Source: Asaia bogorensis (GTDB taxonomy: Bacteria > Pseudomonadota > Alphaproteobacteria > Acetobacterales > Acetobacteraceae). Taken from it: a DNA stretch of 5,434 nt. Each line of letters starts with the position of its first letter. The first letter of the stretch is position 1. Shown here piece by piece: positions 4,796-5,434 of this stretch. The stretch spans positions 1-5,434 of the forward strand of contig CAMCZJ010000207.1 in assembly GCA_945886995.1 (NCBI GenBank), given 5' to 3'. A model generated the notes under the pieces. It had not been told where the DNA came from, did not search any database, and saw only the letters and a list, made by a program, of their open reading frames with translations. A program made the position numbers and the translations under genes.

Positions 4796-5434
4796 ATGCA
4801 ACGTCGGGATGTCTTCAAACTGGGGGCGGCGGCAGCCGCCGGCACGCTGCCTGCCTTCGCCATCGCCCAGCCCGCCCAGAACCGCGTGCTGAAAATGGTG
4901 CCTCAGGCGAACCTCACCAGCCTCGACCCCATTTGGACCACGGCCAATATCACCCGAAATTTCGGGCATATGGTCTTTGATTCTCTCTATGGCATGGACG
5001 CGCAGTTTCAGCCGCAGCCGCAAATGGCCGCCGGCCATAGCAGCGATGATGGCGGGCGCAGTGTCACCATCACGCTCCGGCCTGGGCTGAAATTCCATGA
5101 CGGCGAACCGGTGCGCGCGCAGGATGTGGTGCCAAGCCTGCAACGCTGGATGCGGCGCAACCCCTTCGGCCAGAAGCTGGCGACCGTGACCGATGACATT
5201 CTTGTTGTGGATGACATGCGGCTGCGCTTTCGTCTGAAAAAACCCTTCCCGCTGCTGTTTCATGCCCTGGCGCAGGTTTCCAATAGCCCGGCCTTCATCA
5301 TGCCGGAGCGGCTTGCCAAGACCGACCCCTTCCAGCAGGTGCGCGAAGCCATCGGGTCCGGCCCCTTCCGCTTCAAGGCAAATGAATTCAATTCCGGCAG
5401 CCTGGTGGTGTATGAACGCTTCGCGGATTACGTG
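4796..5434 (+). CDS. Family 5 (peptide/opine/nickel class) ABC transporter substrate-binding protein, 3'-truncated
   Basis: This is the N-terminal 213 residues of a periplasmic binding protein for a DppA/OppA-like ABC importer. The frame runs to the last base with no stop, and family members have about 500-540 residues, so more than half is missing. The N-terminus MQRRDVFKLGAAAAAG is a twin-arginine-like signal, with a likely cut after AIA at 24. The mature start VLKMVPQANLTSLDPIWTT is the usual opening strand with the LDP motif. NFGHMVFDSLYGMD (55-68) follows the family pattern. The signature block lies at about 94-118, containing LRPGLKFHDGEPV and then the A-x-DVV helix. IGSGPFRFK (186-194) matches the conserved GTGPY-like strand. 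The start ATG has a G-rich but imperfect ribosome site (AAGGGGG, 5 bases upstream). Permease and ATPase genes may follow outside the window. The ligand (peptides, glutathione, opines, nickel or sugars) cannot be decided. Confidence 0.93.
   Translation, partial: MQRRDVFKLGAAAAAGTLPAFAIAQPAQNRVLKMVPQANLTSLDPIWTTANITRNFGHMVFDSLYGMDAQFQPQPQMAAGHSSDDGGRSVTITLRPGLKFHDGEPVRAQDVVPSLQRWMRRNPFGQKLATVTDDILVVDDMRLRFRLKKPFPLLFHALAQVSNSPAFIMPERLAKTDPFQQVREAIGSGPFRFKANEFNSGSLVVYERFADYV

Noticed and set aside
4532..5263. Minus-strand frame of 243 codons over the family 5 binding protein gene
   Set aside because: It overlaps the signal peptide and signature motif of a clear plus-strand gene, and no family is recognisable.

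Overview
The window looks like chromosomal DNA from a GC-rich alphaproteobacterium. The Bug-type and LivJ-type binding proteins, the Tat-like signal peptides and the codon use suggest something like an Acetobacteraceae member (Roseomonas-like). That placement is a judgement from protein style; no marker gene is present.

Layout, left to right. (1) Bases 1-672 hold the C-terminal two thirds of a Bug/TctC-type solute-binding protein, cut by the window edge. (2) A 70-base gap with an 18-base palindrome leads to a complete zinc-dependent, probably NAD-linked alcohol dehydrogenase (743-1810). (3) An AT-rich 79-base gap with two overlapping dyads precedes a thiol dioxygenase (1890-2483). Its predicted substrate residues match 3-mercaptopropionate dioxygenase better than classical cysteine dioxygenase. 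(4) A 273-base non-coding stretch (2484-2756) ends in a run of inverted repeats. It leads into a complete LivJ-type amino-acid/amide ABC binding protein with a Tat-like signal (2772-4004), which is closed by a strong hairpin terminator. (5) On the minus strand, a GtrA-family four-helix membrane protein (4052-4492) converges on that terminator. (6) A 303-base gap with a perfect 8-bp dyad precedes the first 213 residues of a family 5 (peptide/opine/nickel type) ABC binding protein, cut by the right edge (4796-5434).

The notable theme is three periplasmic binding proteins of three unrelated transporter classes (tripartite tricarboxylate, branched-chain amino acid type, peptide type) within 5.4 kb, with no permease or ATPase gene between them. 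The two enzymes between the first two could act on imported compounds: an alcohol or aldehyde conversion, and sulfur oxidation of a thiol carboxylate. No shared pathway is proven. Spacings of 70 bases or more between all genes argue that most are separate transcription units rather than one tight operon.

The least explained part is the 2655-2748 leader. It holds six copies of AAGGC or its complement GCCTT around a GC-rich hairpin, and could be a regulatory RNA leader or a dispersed intergenic repeat.
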